Positions 1 through 6,252 of a DNA stretch of 9,318 nucleotides are shown here, piece by piece. This stretch comes from a bacterium (lineage in GTDB: Bacteria; Lindowbacteria; 2-12-FULL-62-27), in assembly GCA_016202645.1 (NCBI GenBank), contig JACQOF010000066.1, positions 1-9,318 of the forward strand. Direction: 5' to 3'. The stretch's first letter is position 1. Each line of letters opens with the position of its first letter. The notes beneath the pieces were generated by a model. The model was not told the DNA's origin. It worked only from the letters and a program-made list of their open reading frames with translations, and did no database searches. Made by a program: the position numbers and the translations under genes.

Positions 1-78
1 ATTACTAACATATTATATAAATCATAGCTAATAAAATGTGTAATGCCTCAGTTATGGGTGGATTTGACTGCCAAATGC

Positions 79-150
79 CGTCATCCCCGCGAAAGCGGGG
101 ATCCAGATTCACTCAGAATGAGCTGGATGCCCGCTTTCGCGGGCATGACG
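79..150. repeat. REP/MITE-like inverted repeat made of two hairpins
   Basis: Two 28-bp arms (79-106 and 123-150) are inverted copies that differ at only two positions, separated by a 16-bp spacer (107-122). Each arm is also its own hairpin: ATCCCCGC pairs with GCGGGGAT around GAAA in the left arm, and ATGCCCGC pairs with GCGGGCAT around TTTC in the right arm. The two differences between arms fall on opposite sides of the same base pair in each small stem, so both small hairpins stay perfectly paired. Interspersed palindromes of this general look (GTCAT..CCCGCGAAAGCGGG..ATCCAG) are common between genes in many Gram-negative genomes. No transposase lies in the window, so mobility is inferred from form only. 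Confidence 0.8.
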
Positions 151-508
151 AGGTCAAAATGTTTGCCCACCCTCTACCGCGACCGATTACTAGAAGAATG
201 CCGAAATGCCGAATGCCGGGGTCAGATGCCCGGCTGTCATGCAATAAGACAATTGTCCCGCCTTCAGACAATACCACAACCCGCCGATGACCACCCGATA
301 AATCTATAATCCTATAGGTATCAATCCATTGAACAATAAATGCGCCTCCGGCGCGCGGTCGGGTACCCCTTTTGCACCTTGGGGGGATACGGACAAACAA
401 CGGACAGTCTACGGGGTTTATCGCGCCGTGCATTTGTCCCATCTTCGATACGGAAAAAACGCGGGGCACCTGAAGGCGCTTCGCTTCAAAGCAAAGGGGG
501 TTCACAGC
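151..508 (+). other. Gene-free leader region upstream of the cytochrome operon
   Basis: No credible gene lies here; open frames in this stretch lack family resemblance or a ribosome-binding site. It holds three close copies of the heptamer AATGCCG (198-218), a hairpin GCCGGG/CCCGGC (215-220 with 229-234, 8-nt loop), a perfect 10-bp palindrome GACAATTGTC (248-257), a TATAAT box (305-310) and a small hairpin GCGCC/GGCGC (342-346 with 350-354, 3-nt loop). The frame of the downstream cytochrome gene stays open back to 329, but the signal peptide and ribosome-binding site place the start at 509. If transcription begins near 317, the mRNA leader would be about 190 nt. I could not match the leader to a known riboswitch. 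Confidence 0.55.
305..310 (+). promoter_or_regulatory. Possible -10 element for the cytochrome operon
   Basis: TATAAT is a perfect match to the sigma-70 -10 consensus and lies in the AT-rich part of the leader upstream of the cytochrome-porin gene. No good -35 hexamer is found 16-18 bp upstream, where the sequence is GC-rich (around CCGCCGATG), and there is no extended -10 TG. The palindrome GACAATTGTC about 50 bp upstream could be an operator. This is a weak call. Confidence 0.25.
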
Positions 509-1738
509 ATGAATGACCGTCGAATTGGGTTCGTGATCGCCATGCTCATGCTCGCCATCGGGTTTTTGGCGGCGACCAGCGAACCGGCGGACGCCATCGC
601 GGCGTGGGGGCGCAAGTACAGCGTCTCCTGCAGCGCCTGTCATCAGGGGCAGTGGGACTTGAACAAGGATGGCCAGGAGTTTTTGCGCCGGGGCCACCGC
701 TACGAAGAGGAGAAGGCGGGGCCGAACATCAACGACCATATGTCCTTCGCCACTAAAATCCGGTATAAGTACGGCGAGACCAGCAGTCCCCGCACGAAGT
801 TCGAGCATCACGCATTTGCCATTTACACGGGCGGCGCGATGACGCCCCAGTTTTCCTACTTCACGGAAGTCTATCTCCATGAAAACGCCGGCAAGCAGAC
901 CGGCACCACCCTGCCAGAGAGCGATGACGGCGCGAGAACCAAACTGGCCGAGTCCTTTCTGCAGTGGACATCGGCCGACGGTCCGCGCTACAACTCCGTC
1001 CGAGTGGGCCAGATCATGCCGTCCCTGATCCACCGGTTCGGCGGCGGCGCGCGGCTTTCCTACAGCCGGCCTCTGGTCCTGACCCAGGAGGACACCACGT
1101 TGGCCGCGGCGAGGACCGGCTATTCGTTCTTCAAGCGGGATTATGGAGCCGAGTACACCCGGCAACACGACAACCTGCACCTGGCGCTCGGCTTGGTGAA
1201 CGGCGGCGGAACTTCCGGCACCTTCAACACCACCGACACCGACAACCACCGGGACTTCTACGGCACCGTCGATTATGTCTTCGACGACAACGGAAGCATG
1301 ATCGGTTACTACTTCTACGACGGCGAGCTGTCCAACTTCAAGAACTTTAACAGCGGCTTCACTCGCCACGCCGTGATGAGCCATTACGTCAGGGACAACT
1401 ACAAGCTGACCGGGTTTTGGTCATGGGGCGACCGGAAGGTCGCGCTGGCCGGACCCAAGACCAAGAACAAGATGTATTACGGCCAGCTGTCGATGTATGA
1501 GCTCGAGAAGTACGTGAAGATGTCTCTGCCGATGTCGATGTATGTCCGGCACGAGTTCATCGATCTGGACAAGGACCGGAAGGTTTCGGATCTCATCCGG
1601 CAGAATGTTGTGGGGCTCCAGATCGAGCCCTTTGAATACGGCCATCTGGTGCTGGAATGGATCGGCAAGCGCGATCAGACGGTGGCGGCGCCGGTGCATC
1701 GCAACGAGCTTGTGGCCGAACTTCAGTACATCTGGTGA
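509..1738 (+). CDS. Cyc2-like monoheme cytochrome fused to an outer-membrane beta-barrel
   Basis: The 409-residue product has a signal peptide (hydrophobic core about residues 6-22, likely cleavage near PADA-29). One c-type heme site, CSACH (41-45), follows about a dozen residues later. After it comes LNKDGQEFLRRGHRY, which resembles the L-N-x-x-G-x-x-F-x-x-x-G-[YH]-R pattern seen after the heme in fused cytochrome-porins such as iron-oxidiser Cyc2. The rest is rich in alternating aromatic and polar residues typical of transmembrane beta strands and ends in a terminal Trp (QYIW), the usual outer-membrane barrel signature. Length fits the family (roughly 400-500). The start at 509 is chosen for the signal peptide and an AAAGGGGG ribosome-binding site 8 nt upstream, although the frame is open back to 329. 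The inferred role is electron transfer across the outer membrane. Cyc2 orthology itself is unproven, because related heme-barrel proteins of unknown function are widespread. Confidence 0.85.
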   Translation: MNDRRIGFVIAMLMLAIGFLAATSEPADAIAAWGRKYSVSCSACHQGQWDLNKDGQEFLRRGHRYEEEKAGPNINDHMSFATKIRYKYGETSSPRTKFEHHAFAIYTGGAMTPQFSYFTEVYLHENAGKQTGTTLPESDDGARTKLAESFLQWTSADGPRYNSVRVGQIMPSLIHRFGGGARLSYSRPLVLTQEDTTLAAARTGYSFFKRDYGAEYTRQHDNLHLALGLVNGGGTSGTFNTTDTDNHRDFYGTVDYVFDDNGSMIGYYFYDGELSNFKNFNSGFTRHAVMSHYVRDNYKLTGFWSWGDRKVALAGPKTKNKMYYGQLSMYELEKYVKMSLPMSMYVRHEFIDLDKDRKVSDLIRQNVVGLQIEPFEYGHLVLEWIGKRDQTVAAPVHRNELVAELQYIW

Positions 1739-1771
1739 TCGTTCAGGGTTAGGCATTCGACCAAAATCCGA

Positions 1772-1812
1772 TTCCGCCCCGCCTCCCGAAATCCGGGGGG
1801 CGGGGAACGGAA
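1772..1812 (+). promoter_or_regulatory. Strong intercistronic RNA hairpin without U-tract
   Basis: A 12-bp stem (1777-1788 with 1794-1805, including one T:G wobble) closes a 5-nt loop AAATC. Beyond a small internal loop it extends by TTCC (1772-1775) pairing with GGAA (1809-1812). It lies between the cytochrome-porin stop and the ribosome-binding site of the tetraheme cytochrome (AGGAGG, 1819-1824). No run of T follows, so it is not a standard rho-independent terminator. It could mark an mRNA processing or stability boundary, or tune expression of the two cytochromes. The structure is seen directly; the role is inferred. Confidence 0.55.
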
Positions 1813-1832
1813 CCGGTCAGGAGGAAATCAGG

Positions 1833-2474
1833 ATGGGACTTAGTGAGAGGGACGTGAATCTGATGGAGAGGACGTTTCTGGTTACCGGCGTTTTTCTCGC
1901 CGTGATTTTCTCGATCCTGTGCCTGGCGCTCCTGCTCTGGCCGGCGGCGGGGTTTGCGGCGGAGACCAAGTCCGCCGCCGAAGCCAAACCCCCGGCGGCC
2001 AAACACGAATTTGCCGGGACCGACAAGTGCAAGAAGTGCCACAAACTGCAGTTCGAGACGTGGGAGAAAACCAAACACGCGACGGCTGTGAACACCGTCA
2101 AGAAAATGCCGAAGGACCTCAAGGTCGATCCGGAGGTCGCGGTCGTCACGGACACCGGCGTCCAATTTGTGAAGACCGGTGAGTTCAAGACGTGCCTGTC
2201 GTGCCACACGACGGGGTATGACGAGAAAACCGGCAAGGCCGTCCACGAGGGCGTGTCCTGCGAGGCCTGCCATGGCGCCGGCGCGGACTACGGGAAAGTC
2301 GCGATCATGAAAAACCGGGAGAAGGCGGTTGCCGCGGGGCTCACCATTCCGACCGAGGCCACGTGCCGGCAGTGCCACCGCGCGGACAATCCCTTCGAGA
2401 AGGAAAAGTTCAATTTTGACAAGCGTAAAGGTAAGGTTCATGAGCACAAGAAGAAAAGCGAAGGAGCGAAATAG
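1833..2474 (+). CDS. Periplasmic tetraheme cytochrome c, c554-like family
   Basis: The 213-residue protein has a hydrophobic segment (about residues 14-36) followed by AAGFAAE, so it is either a cleaved signal peptide (near 42-43) or a membrane anchor. Four CxxCH heme sites are present: CKKCH (66-70), CLSCH (121-125), CEACH (143-147) and CRQCH (178-182). The arrangement GTDKC..CH..Q...W..TKHA, then CLSCHTTGY, then GVSCEACHG is typical of the cytochrome c554 / multiheme family, in which the His of the KHA motif (His82) and a His just before the third site (His138) serve as distal heme ligands. His203 and His205 in the Lys-rich tail are further candidates. The start at 1833 has an excellent AGGAGG 8 nt upstream; a second Met at 1863 is less well supported. 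It lies 94 nt after the cytochrome-porin gene and 3 nt before the next gene. It is a likely periplasmic electron carrier for the outer-membrane cytochrome; the actual partner is inferred. Confidence 0.92.
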   Translation: MGLSERDVNLMERTFLVTGVFLAVIFSILCLALLLWPAAGFAAETKSAAEAKPPAAKHEFAGTDKCKKCHKLQFETWEKTKHATAVNTVKKMPKDLKVDPEVAVVTDTGVQFVKTGEFKTCLSCHTTGYDEKTGKAVHEGVSCEACHGAGADYGKVAIMKNREKAVAAGLTIPTEATCRQCHRADNPFEKEKFNFDKRKGKVHEHKKKSEGAK

Positions 2475-2477
2475 AGT

Positions 2478-3545
2478 TTGATTTACCGACACAGAGGGGT
2501 TTTCATTCTTGCCGTTCTGGCCCTGCTCGCCTGTCCGGGGATGTCCTGGCCGGTGGAACTGGACGACGCGCCGCCCTATGCGCTCGAACCGGTCTTCGCC
2601 CCCATCCCGCTGGAGGTCGTCAGCCTCGATCTGGAGGGACCGACGGGCGCGCCGTTCTGTCTGGCCGTCTCCGACAAGTCGGTCTTCCTCCTGAAATCCT
2701 CCGGGCGGAACTGGAAGACCCTCGACGTCATCCAGCCCGCCGGGACCGCCGTGTCGGGGGGATTCATCGAAACGCCGACGGCCAGCCGGGCCGCCGCGCG
2801 GGATCCCATCCGGTTTTTCGTGTCGAGCATCCATTCGGACGGACGCATCCTCACGACGTTTTATGTCTCGCGCCGGGGTAAAAAAGAGGTCGAGGGCCAG
2901 ACGGAGGGCAAAATCTATCGCAAGGACGGACCCGTTCTTGTTTCGCAGAGGCTGAATCAGGACGTCGGTCCGGTCGTGGTCGAAATGGTCCGGCCGGGAC
3001 TTCTGCCCAAACCCCTCTGGAATCTGCCCCTTCCCCCCGGAACAGGGCTGTTTGAATTCGGCCGGTTTTCCGACCCCGGCGAGGGCAAACTCGCGCGGAT
3101 CGAGAAAGATGAGGACATCAGCCTGTGGGTGAGGGATGAGCTGTCGGCGAAAGCCGGACTCAGAGTTGGCCGGCCGCCTCTCGAACTTCCCCGGCGGGTC
3201 GAACGTTTTGCCGAAAAACATTACGTCCCGCCCCTGGCGGCCGACGCGGACAAAGACGGAGGGGAGGATTTGATCGTTGCGATCAACAACCCGGACGTGA
3301 GCGGCGGATTTTTCCTGAAGGCCGAGGACCACCGGTCCAGGATCGCGGTCCTCAAGGTGACCCGCGGCGCGGCCGGCCCGTCGCTGGAGATCAGCGGCGC
3401 CACCCCCGTGGTCCAGGGGTCCGTTTCCGCCCTGGTGGTGATGGACGGCCAGGTGATCGCGGCGGTGGTCTCGGCCAAAACGCGCGAGACGCGCCTACAC
3501 CGGCTGAAGACAAAGGATACATACCGAACATCAACGGCCCCGTAA
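2478..3545 (+). CDS. Secreted protein of unknown function with an FG-GAP/VCBS-like calcium-loop motif
   Basis: The 355-residue product begins at TTG; it follows the tetraheme cytochrome stop by 3 nt and has AAGGAG 11 nt upstream (2461-2466). The next Met (residue 22) would remove the signal sequence, which supports the TTG start. Residues 8-18 are hydrophobic and end in LLAC (Cys19), which could be a weak lipobox, although Pro at +2 and Leu at -2 are unusual; ordinary signal peptidase cleavage after about residue 23 is the alternative. The mature part looks mostly beta-stranded. DADKDGGEDL (256-265) fits the D-x-D-x-D-G-x-x-D calcium loop of FG-GAP/VCBS propeller repeats, and a weaker propeller character is suggested by blocks such as FCLAVSDKSVFLLKSSG. 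There are no heme motifs. Spacing implies co-expression with the two cytochromes, and a terminator follows. I do not recognise a specific family; a surface or periplasmic accessory to the cytochromes is inference. Confidence 0.8.
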   Translation: MIYRHRGVFILAVLALLACPGMSWPVELDDAPPYALEPVFAPIPLEVVSLDLEGPTGAPFCLAVSDKSVFLLKSSGRNWKTLDVIQPAGTAVSGGFIETPTASRAAARDPIRFFVSSIHSDGRILTTFYVSRRGKKEVEGQTEGKIYRKDGPVLVSQRLNQDVGPVVVEMVRPGLLPKPLWNLPLPPGTGLFEFGRFSDPGEGKLARIEKDEDISLWVRDELSAKAGLRVGRPPLELPRRVERFAEKHYVPPLAADADKDGGEDLIVAINNPDVSGGFFLKAEDHRSRIAVLKVTRGAAGPSLEISGATPVVQGSVSALVVMDGQVIAAVVSAKTRETRLHRLKTKDTYRTSTAP

Positions 3546-3618
3546 ATCTCCGCGACCCCCCCTTTGCCGGTAAGGTCCGAGATTGACGCTTTCGATAAGA
3601 GGTGCCGTTCAGGTGCAA

Positions 3619-3647
3619 GGGGGCCGCTGACGCGGCCCCCATTTTTT
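3619..3647 (+). terminator. Rho-independent terminator of the cytochrome operon
   Basis: A perfect 9-bp stem GGGGGCCGC / GCGGCCCCC (3619-3627 with 3632-3640) closes a TGAC loop and is followed by A and six T. It lies 74 nt after the last gene of the operon and upstream of citrate synthase, so it separates the two transcription units. Confidence 0.93.
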
Positions 3648-3732
3648 CATATCCGATTTTCATAAAATCTGTTACATCCGTTCTCAGGGCGCTTGGCGCC
3701 GCGGCATGAAATTCGCAGATTCTGGAGGCGGC

Positions 3733-5034
3733 ATGGCGGAATCCAATAATCCCCAGGCAACGCTTGCATGGGACGGCAAGGCCGTCAGTTTCCCGGTGGT
3801 GGAAGGCAGTGAAGGCGAGCGGGCCGTAGACGTTTCGAATCTTCGAGGCCAGACCGGTCTGGTCACGCTGGATCCCGGATTCGTCAATACCGGCGCCTGC
3901 CGGAGCGCCATCACGTTTCTGGACGGCGAGCGCGGGATCCTGCGCTATCGCGGATATCCGATCGAACAGCTCGCCGAGTACAGCAACTTTCTCGAAGTCG
4001 CCCACCTCCTCATTTACGGGCGGCTCCCGTCGGAGAAAGAGTTCGGCCGGTTCGAGTACGAAGTCAAGCATCACACGATGATCCATGAGGACCTCAAACG
4101 GTTTTACGAGGCCCTGCCCAAGGATTCCCATCCGATGGCGGTCTGCTCGGCCGTCGTCGGGGCGCTGTCGGCTTTCTACAAGGAACTGGCGGACCCCCGA
4201 AACGCCGAGCAGGTGGACGGCGCAGCCCTTCGGCTGGTGGCCAAGATGCCGACCATCGCCGCCTATTCCTACAAACACTCCATCGGCCAGCCCTTCGTCT
4301 ACCCGATGAACAGCCTCGACTACCCGGCGGACTTCCTCCACATGATGTTCGCCACGCCCTGCGAGGAATACGCCGTCGAGCCGGCCCTGGCCAAAGCCCT
4401 GGACCTTCTTCTGATTCTCCACGCCGACCACGAGCAGAACTGCTCGACGAGCACCGTGCGGCTGGTCGGAAGCTCCATGGCGAATCTCTTTGCCAGCGTT
4501 TCAGCCGGCATCAGCGCCCTCTGGGGGCCTCTGCACGGCGGCGCGAACCAGGCGGTGATCGAGATGCTGGAGGAGATCGAGCGCGGCGCCGAGACGCCGG
4601 CGTCGTTCATGAGCAAGGTCAAGGACAAAAAAAACAGCGTGCGGCTGATGGGATTCGGCCACCGGGTCTACAAGAATTTCGACCCGCGCGCCCGGATTTT
4701 GAAAAAGGCCTGCGGCGAAGTTCTCAGCGCGCTCGGCCGGACCGACCGGCTGTTCGACATCGCGCTGGGCTTGGAGGAGATCGCGCTCAAGGACGACTAT
4801 TTCGTTTCGCGCAAGCTCTATCCCAACGTCGATTTCTATTCCGGCATCATCTACCGGGCGCTCGGCATTCCGACCAACATGTTCACGGTGCTCTTCGCTA
4901 TGGGCCGCCTGCCGGGCTGGATCGCGCACTGGAAGGAAATGCACGCCGACCCGGCGTTCAAGATCGGCCGGCCGCGGCAGATCTACATCGGCGAGAAAAG
5001 GCGGGAGTATCAGGCTGTCAGCTTGAGGACTTAG
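3733..5034 (+). CDS. gltA: Citrate synthase (GltA type)
   Basis: It catalyses oxaloacetate plus acetyl-CoA to citrate, the entry step of the TCA cycle, in the cytoplasm. The 433-residue protein matches the length and layout of bacterial GltA-type enzymes (E. coli about 427), including the N-terminal beta region (TLDPGFVNTGACRSAITFLDG) that shorter methylcitrate synthases lack. Catalytic motifs are intact: HADHEQN (from His230), GPLHGGAN (His268) and FGHRVYKNFDPRA (His310 and the catalytic Asp317). It ends in the usual GRPRQIYIGEKRREY-type tail. The start at 3733 has GGAGG (3724-3728) just upstream; an in-frame ATG at 3706 would add nine unlikely residues. A small hairpin GGCGC/GCGCC (3688-3700) lies in the leader. 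It is preceded by a terminator, so it should have its own promoter, but I see no convincing one (only TAAAAT at 3663-3668). Its stop overlaps the stop of the convergent porin gene. Confidence 0.97.
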   Translation: MAESNNPQATLAWDGKAVSFPVVEGSEGERAVDVSNLRGQTGLVTLDPGFVNTGACRSAITFLDGERGILRYRGYPIEQLAEYSNFLEVAHLLIYGRLPSEKEFGRFEYEVKHHTMIHEDLKRFYEALPKDSHPMAVCSAVVGALSAFYKELADPRNAEQVDGAALRLVAKMPTIAAYSYKHSIGQPFVYPMNSLDYPADFLHMMFATPCEEYAVEPALAKALDLLLILHADHEQNCSTSTVRLVGSSMANLFASVSAGISALWGPLHGGANQAVIEMLEEIERGAETPASFMSKVKDKKNSVRLMGFGHRVYKNFDPRARILKKACGEVLSALGRTDRLFDIALGLEEIALKDDYFVSRKLYPNVDFYSGIIYRALGIPTNMFTVLFAMGRLPGWIAHWKEMHADPAFKIGRPRQIYIGEKRREYQAVSLRT

Positions 5035-6143
5035 AACCACAACAACGCGTCGATCTGTATCCGGACCCTGTCCGGCCGGGTGCTTGCCCGGACGGGTTTG
5101 AGGAGAAATGCCGCCGCCGTGAGTTTCAGGTGGTTCCAGGGGACGTAATCGAGTTCAAACCGGTGTCCCCGGCTGTTGGTAAACGAAAAATCGCTGTCCG
5201 CGAACGCTGAAAGGACCGCGTCCGGATCGATGTCGGCGTACCGATATTTGAACATCTGATCGCCCTTGTTTTTTTCGCGTCCCAGAGCCAGTTCGGCCAA
5301 AAAGCCCTCGTCGTATTTCCTTCCCGCAAGCGCCCGCGCCCCGCGATTTTTCGCATAATCCAGTTCCAACGCGAAGGGGATTTTCCCGCCGAGCGTGGTT
5401 TCGAATTTGACCGGAATGTTGATGATTCTGAAATCGGAGACCAGTGCGGTGCCGGCGGCGTTCGTCAGATTGCCGTTCAGGCCGACAGCAAGCGTGGAGT
5501 TTGGCCGAATGACCTGCGTGTAGGACGGAAGAATCATCCATCGGGCGCCGTTCCGGCTTTCAAATTGCCAGCCGGATTGATAGGCGAGCAGATAACCGTC
5601 TTCGGTCGTCGAGGAACTGTTGATGAAAAACTGTCCAAGCGTCGCGATGAAGAGTCCCCGGCCGGTTTTGAATTTGAACGTCTCCGCCGCGCCTTCGGGA
5701 TTAAGGTCGGCGTCCCAGACCAGCGACGTGCGGAACATCGGTGTCGGCATTTTTCCGGCTTTGAGCTCGAGCCATGGCCAGGGCCGGACGGCGCCATAAA
5801 TCTGGCTGACGTGGAATGTCTTCGGCGTAAAATTGCCCGTGAACGTCTGGTTTTCGGATGTCGGGTCCGCGGTTGATCCGGACGCCCCGCGGAACGTCAG
5901 GGACGCGAAATCTCCGAATTGTTTGGTAAATCCCGCGCGGAACCGGTATCGGCCTCGATTGTCCCCCGCCGCCGTATCGTCAAAGATCCCCTCGTATCTC
6001 ACCCGCAGATCCGACGAGAACGTGATCCCCTTGAACATTTTTGCGATATTCTTGAGGTCCTCGTCGTCGGATTGACCGGCGGCAAACGAGGGATGGGCCA
6101 GGAGCGCAAGAATCAGCGATCCGAGCACGGACATTCTGAACAT
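5031..6143 (-). CDS. Putative porin, outer-membrane beta-barrel (Porin_5-like)
   Basis: The 370-residue protein has a signal peptide (hydrophobic residues 5-16, cleavage after SFA-21 or FAA-22). It is followed by a short acidic helix-like stretch, then beta-barrel sequence. Several segments resemble the 'putative porin' family (Pfam PF16930): LRVRYEG followed by RGRYRFRAGF, then DPTSENQTF, then LKAGKMPTPMFRTSLVWDAD and LNPEGAAE. The protein ends in DALLWF, with the terminal aromatic residue recognised for outer-membrane insertion. The family is thought to form passive channels; the substrate is unknown. There are no heme motifs, so it differs from the heme-barrel at 509-1738. The ATG at 6143 has no clear ribosome-binding site and the next Met is three codons in, so the start is uncertain by 9 nt. 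The gene is convergent with citrate synthase (stop codons share TTAG at 5031-5034) and divergent from the TPR gene. Confidence 0.88.
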   Translation of the reverse strand: MFRMSVLGSLILALLAHPSFAAGQSDDEDLKNIAKMFKGITFSSDLRVRYEGIFDDTAAGDNRGRYRFRAGFTKQFGDFASLTFRGASGSTADPTSENQTFTGNFTPKTFHVSQIYGAVRPWPWLELKAGKMPTPMFRTSLVWDADLNPEGAAETFKFKTGRGLFIATLGQFFINSSSTTEDGYLLAYQSGWQFESRNGARWMILPSYTQVIRPNSTLAVGLNGNLTNAAGTALVSDFRIINIPVKFETTLGGKIPFALELDYAKNRGARALAGRKYDEGFLAELALGREKNKGDQMFKYRYADIDPDAVLSAFADSDFSFTNSRGHRFELDYVPWNHLKLTAAAFLLKPVRASTRPDRVRIQIDALLWF

Positions 6144-6252
6144 GGGGATGGATATACCAAAAACCGCGGTTTCTGGCGATCCTCTCAGCCTTTTTTGTGC
6201 CGGATTTCCGGACCCGTTGACGGCGGTCCGGGGATACTGGTTTTATCGGAGC

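Noticed and set aside
36-309. Small plus-strand open frames across the left-end repeat
   Set aside because: Their translation (SSPRKRGS, DARFRGHDE) is the characteristic read-through of the palindromic repeat and is a common source of spurious gene calls.
329-508. N-terminal extension of the cytochrome-porin gene back to an ATG at 329
   Set aside because: It would put about 60 residues ahead of a clear signal peptide, and the best ribosome-binding site is just before 509.
113-1384. Long minus-strand open frame opposite the cytochrome-porin gene
   Set aside because: It has no signal peptide, family motif or ribosome-binding site, and it runs through the palindromic repeat. It is a high-GC shadow of the plus-strand gene, which has heme and barrel signatures.
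1772-1812. Hairpin considered as a rho-independent terminator after the cytochrome-porin gene
   Set aside because: The stem is strong but is followed by AACGGAACC rather than a T-run, so termination is not supported.
1749-3332. 527-codon minus-strand open frame opposite the tetraheme cytochrome and the third gene
   Set aside because: The plus strand encodes four CxxCH motifs, well-placed ribosome-binding sites and tight gene spacing; the minus translation is Arg/Gly-rich with no recognisable domain.
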